A DNA stretch of 14,490 bases. Source: an uncultured Clostridia bacterium (GTDB lineage Bacteria > Bacillota > Clostridia > Christensenellales > Borkfalkiaceae). Shown piece after piece: positions 13,435-14,490 of the stretch. The stretch spans positions 1 to 14,490 of the forward strand of contig CANREX010000023.1 in NCBI GenBank assembly GCA_947629735.1, in the 5' to 3' direction. A model generated the notes under the pieces. The model did not search any database. It saw only the letters and a list, made by a program, of their open reading frames with translations, and was not told the DNA's origin. The translations under genes were made by a program, and so were the position numbers. How positions within the stretch are numbered: position 1 is the first letter of the stretch; each line of letters opens with the position of its first letter.

Positions 13435-13476
13435 TTAAGTGAGACCTGCCAGTCTGAAAAATTAACACAATCGGAG
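13418..13476 (+). promoter_or_regulatory. Ribosome-site-masking stem in the transposase leader
   Basis: CTCCGATTGTGT (13418-13429) is perfectly complementary to ACACAATCGGAG (13465-13476), which contains most of the GGAGG ribosome site (13473-13477) of the transposase (ATG at 13487). In an RNA containing both arms the site would be hidden. Leader structures that hide the ribosome site are established for IS200. Confidence 0.75.
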
Positions 13477-13486
13477 GATAATTATA

Positions 13487-13957
13487 ATGCCGGGGCAAAA
13501 TAACATCACGAATAGTTTAGCACATACGAAGTGGAATTGCAAGTACCATATAGTGTTTGCAGCCAAGTACAGACGTAAAGTATTTTTTGAAGAGAAACGC
13601 TTGGAAATACGTGAAATATTAAGAACGCTTTGCCAATGGAAAGGAGTGGAAGTGTTGGAGGGAGAAATCTGCTCAGACCACATACATATGTTGGTAAGCA
13701 TACCGCCCAAAATGAGCGTTGCGGGGTTTATGGGATATTTGAAAGGCAAGAGTAGCTTGATGATATATCAAAAGTGGGGCAATATGAAATTTGCCTACCG
13801 CAACCGCGAATTTTGGTGCAAGGGATATTATGTAGATACGGTAGGGAAGAACACTGCTGCAATAAAAGAGTACATAGCAAACCAATTAAAGCAAGATAAA
13901 GAAACCGACCAATTGAATGTGTTTGACCCTAACGACCCTTTCAAGGGTAGCAAGTAA
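13487..13957 (+). CDS. tnpA: IS200/IS605-family Y1 transposase TnpA
   Basis: This 156-residue protein has the usual IS200 length and appears intact. TnpA enzymes cut and rejoin single-stranded DNA at hairpin ends through a 5'-phosphotyrosine link. The HUH metal motif is H65-I-H67 in SDHIHMLV. The catalytic tyrosine is Y129 in EYIANQ, with the metal-helping Q133 four residues on, as in the family pattern YxxxQ. Other family marks are KWNCKYHIVFAAKYRR near the N-terminus and FWCKGYYVDTVG. GGAGG lies 9 nt before the ATG but is part of a masking stem. There is no TnpB/IscB gene. Codons are more AT-rich than in the neighbouring genes, in keeping with transfer. Confidence 0.95.
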   Translation: MPGQNNITNSLAHTKWNCKYHIVFAAKYRRKVFFEEKRLEIREILRTLCQWKGVEVLEGEICSDHIHMLVSIPPKMSVAGFMGYLKGKSSLMIYQKWGNMKFAYRNREFWCKGYYVDTVGKNTAAIKEYIANQLKQDKETDQLNVFDPNDPFKGSK

Positions 13958-13998
13958 CAAATGCATGGCTGGCAGGCCGATTCTCCGGCGCACTTGTG

Positions 13999-14145
13999 CG
14001 CTGCCAGGAGTGCGGCGTTTCGCGCGAAGTGGTGTCGGTTTGGGCAGGACATGCGGCGGATAATACGCAGACGAGCAACGTCTATACGCATTTTTCGCCC
14101 GAGTTCATGAAAGAGCAGGCGTTAAAGGTCGACTATAATATATAA
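13999..14145 (+). pseudogene. Tyrosine recombinase (phage-type integrase), C-terminal remnant
   Basis: The frame ending at TAA (14143-14145) reads RCQECGVSREVVSVWAGH, then NVYTHFSPEFMKEQALKVDYNI. This is the end of a tyrosine integrase, with the conserved GH and the nucleophilic tyrosine (codon 14083-14085 in VYTHF). The core-binding domain, the catalytic arginine and the HxxR box are absent, and no start codon or ribosome site is present. Recognisable sequence begins at about 13999, directly next to the IS200 right-end hairpin. Upstream of the IS there is no matching integrase N-terminus, so the loss was not a simple insertion. It is too short and overlaps a transposon end, so automated gene calling would probably miss it. 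Confidence 0.75.
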
Positions 14146-14154
14146 TCGTTTGCG

Positions 14155-14178
14155 TTTACACCCAAATTTACACCCAAA
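14155..14178 (+). repeat. 12-bp direct tandem repeat after the integrase remnant
   Basis: TTTACACCCAAA occurs twice back to back (14155-14166 and 14167-14178), 10 nt after the integrase stop and before the serine recombinase terminator. It could be part of an attachment or binding site, or simple slippage; nothing in the window distinguishes these. Confidence 0.6.
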
Positions 14179-14197
14179 TTTTGTTATTTCGGCATGA

Positions 14198-14254
14198 AAA
14201 AAGCCCCGAAATTCGTTAAAATTTTGGCAAATTTAACGAAAATCAAGGCTTTTT
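14198..14254. terminator. Terminator-like nested stem at the end of the serine recombinase gene
   Basis: The outer arms AAAAAGCC (14198-14205) and GGCTTTTT (14247-14254) enclose TTCGTTAAA (14212-14220) and TTTAACGAA (14232-14240). T and A runs on both sides allow termination in either direction. The stop codon of the minus-strand recombinase (14233-14235) lies inside the right inner arm. Confidence 0.65.
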
Positions 14255-14490
14255 GGCTGACCGCATTGGGTCGAAATAGAACTTTCAAGGTCTTCAAGAG
14301 TAATTTCTTCGTCCTTTCCCTCGATATTGTAAATTATCTTGATATGGTCTTCAAACAAATAAATACGCCCGATAAACGTGTCAATCAGTTTTGCCTTGCC
14401 CTCTTTTGTGTTTGTATTTATCTTCCTTAAATTGCATAACGACATTTTGAATTGCTCTTTGGTGAACAGCGGCGAGGTCAACCTTTCCTT
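14233..14490 (-). CDS. Serine recombinase (resolvase/invertase family), C-terminal end; continues beyond the window
   Basis: The minus-strand frame is open from the window edge to TAA at 14233-14235 and gives 85 residues. The sequence, with TKEQFKMSL, KLIDTFIGRIYLFEDHIKII and YNIEGKDEEITLEDLE, matches the C-terminal coiled-coil/beta end typical of large serine recombinases found in clostridial mobile elements. The catalytic serine domain and zinc ribbon would lie to the right of the window. A TTG at 14481 could be taken as a start, but the similarity continues upstream (KER before it) and no ribosome site is visible, so I treat the gene as cut by the window. It converges on the integrase remnant. 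Confidence 0.75.
   Translation of the reverse strand, partial: KERLTSPLFTKEQFKMSLCNLRKINTNTKEGKAKLIDTFIGRIYLFEDHIKIIYNIEGKDEEITLEDLESSISTQCGQPKSLDFR

Larger units (their letters stand above)
13360..14000 (+). mobile_element. IS200-type insertion sequence (single transposase, no TnpB)
   Basis: The element carries one Y1 transposase and subterminal hairpins rather than terminal inverted repeats, as expected for IS200/IS605-family single-strand transposition. The left hairpin is AACCCCGCCA (13360-13369) with 13373-13382. At the right, GCGCAC (13988-13993) pairs with GTGCGC (13996-14001), nested inside CTGGCAG (13969-13975) and CTGCCAG (14001-14007). CTGCCAG also occurs at the left (13446-13452). 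Integrase-like sequence resumes at about 14000, so the right limit is near there. Both ends are approximate because no target site can be fixed. The composition is more AT-rich than the flanking genes. Confidence 0.7.

Overview
The window looks like part of a low-GC-lineage Gram-positive (Clostridia-type, probably uncultured gut Firmicutes) chromosome or metagenome contig. Reasons: strong AGGAGG-type ribosome sites, a heterodimeric multidrug-type ABC exporter, a K+-dependent membrane pyrophosphatase, and a large MBG/YDG-repeat surface protein with a membrane-anchored partner. Base composition is roughly balanced (GC about 50% by eye), except for an AT-richer IS200-type element at the right. 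Lineage is inferred from gene content only.

Layout. (1) 1-1969: the tail of one ABC exporter half-transporter and the complete second half, with ATGA-overlapping stop and start codons, ended by a strong intrinsic terminator. (2) 1970-2914: a gene-free stretch packed with palindromic interspersed repeats (two near-identical copies of about 115 bp plus decayed pieces), GC-rich hairpins and a (GGGTA)n G-run array. (3) 2915-4638, minus strand: a HIT-family protein followed by a GltD/PreT-like FAD/NAD(P)H Fe-S oxidoreductase, with a good promoter at 4703-4731. (4) 4927-7143, plus strand: membrane-bound pyrophosphatase (hppA), divergent from the HIT gene, with a terminator at 7173-7197. (5) 7341 to about 7829, minus strand: only the ATPase end of a sensor histidine kinase. 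It abuts, head to head, a 5'-truncated plus-strand gene for a giant MBG/YDG-repeat surface protein (to 11888). Both genes lose their 5' ends at the same point, which fits either one deletion between divergent genes or a contig misjoin. (6) 11893-13188: a bitopic acidic protein 4 nt downstream of the surface protein, almost certainly its operon partner. (7) 13182-14490: a 15-bp tandem repeat, a terminator, an IS200-type element (transposase only, no TnpB), a tyrosine-recombinase remnant (C-terminal end only), and at the edge the C-terminus of a serine recombinase on the minus strand. This is a mobile-element boundary zone.

Functional themes. The left half is housekeeping: export, redox, and pyrophosphate-driven ion pumping. 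The right half is accessory: a cell-surface repeat protein anchored by a C-terminal membrane helix, co-translated with a membrane protein carrying a conserved-looking cytosolic module, flanked by recombination debris. The points most worth checking are the head-to-head truncation near 7825, the surface protein/bitopic partner pair, and the IS200 leader, where the ribosome-site-masking stem should form only in read-through transcripts.
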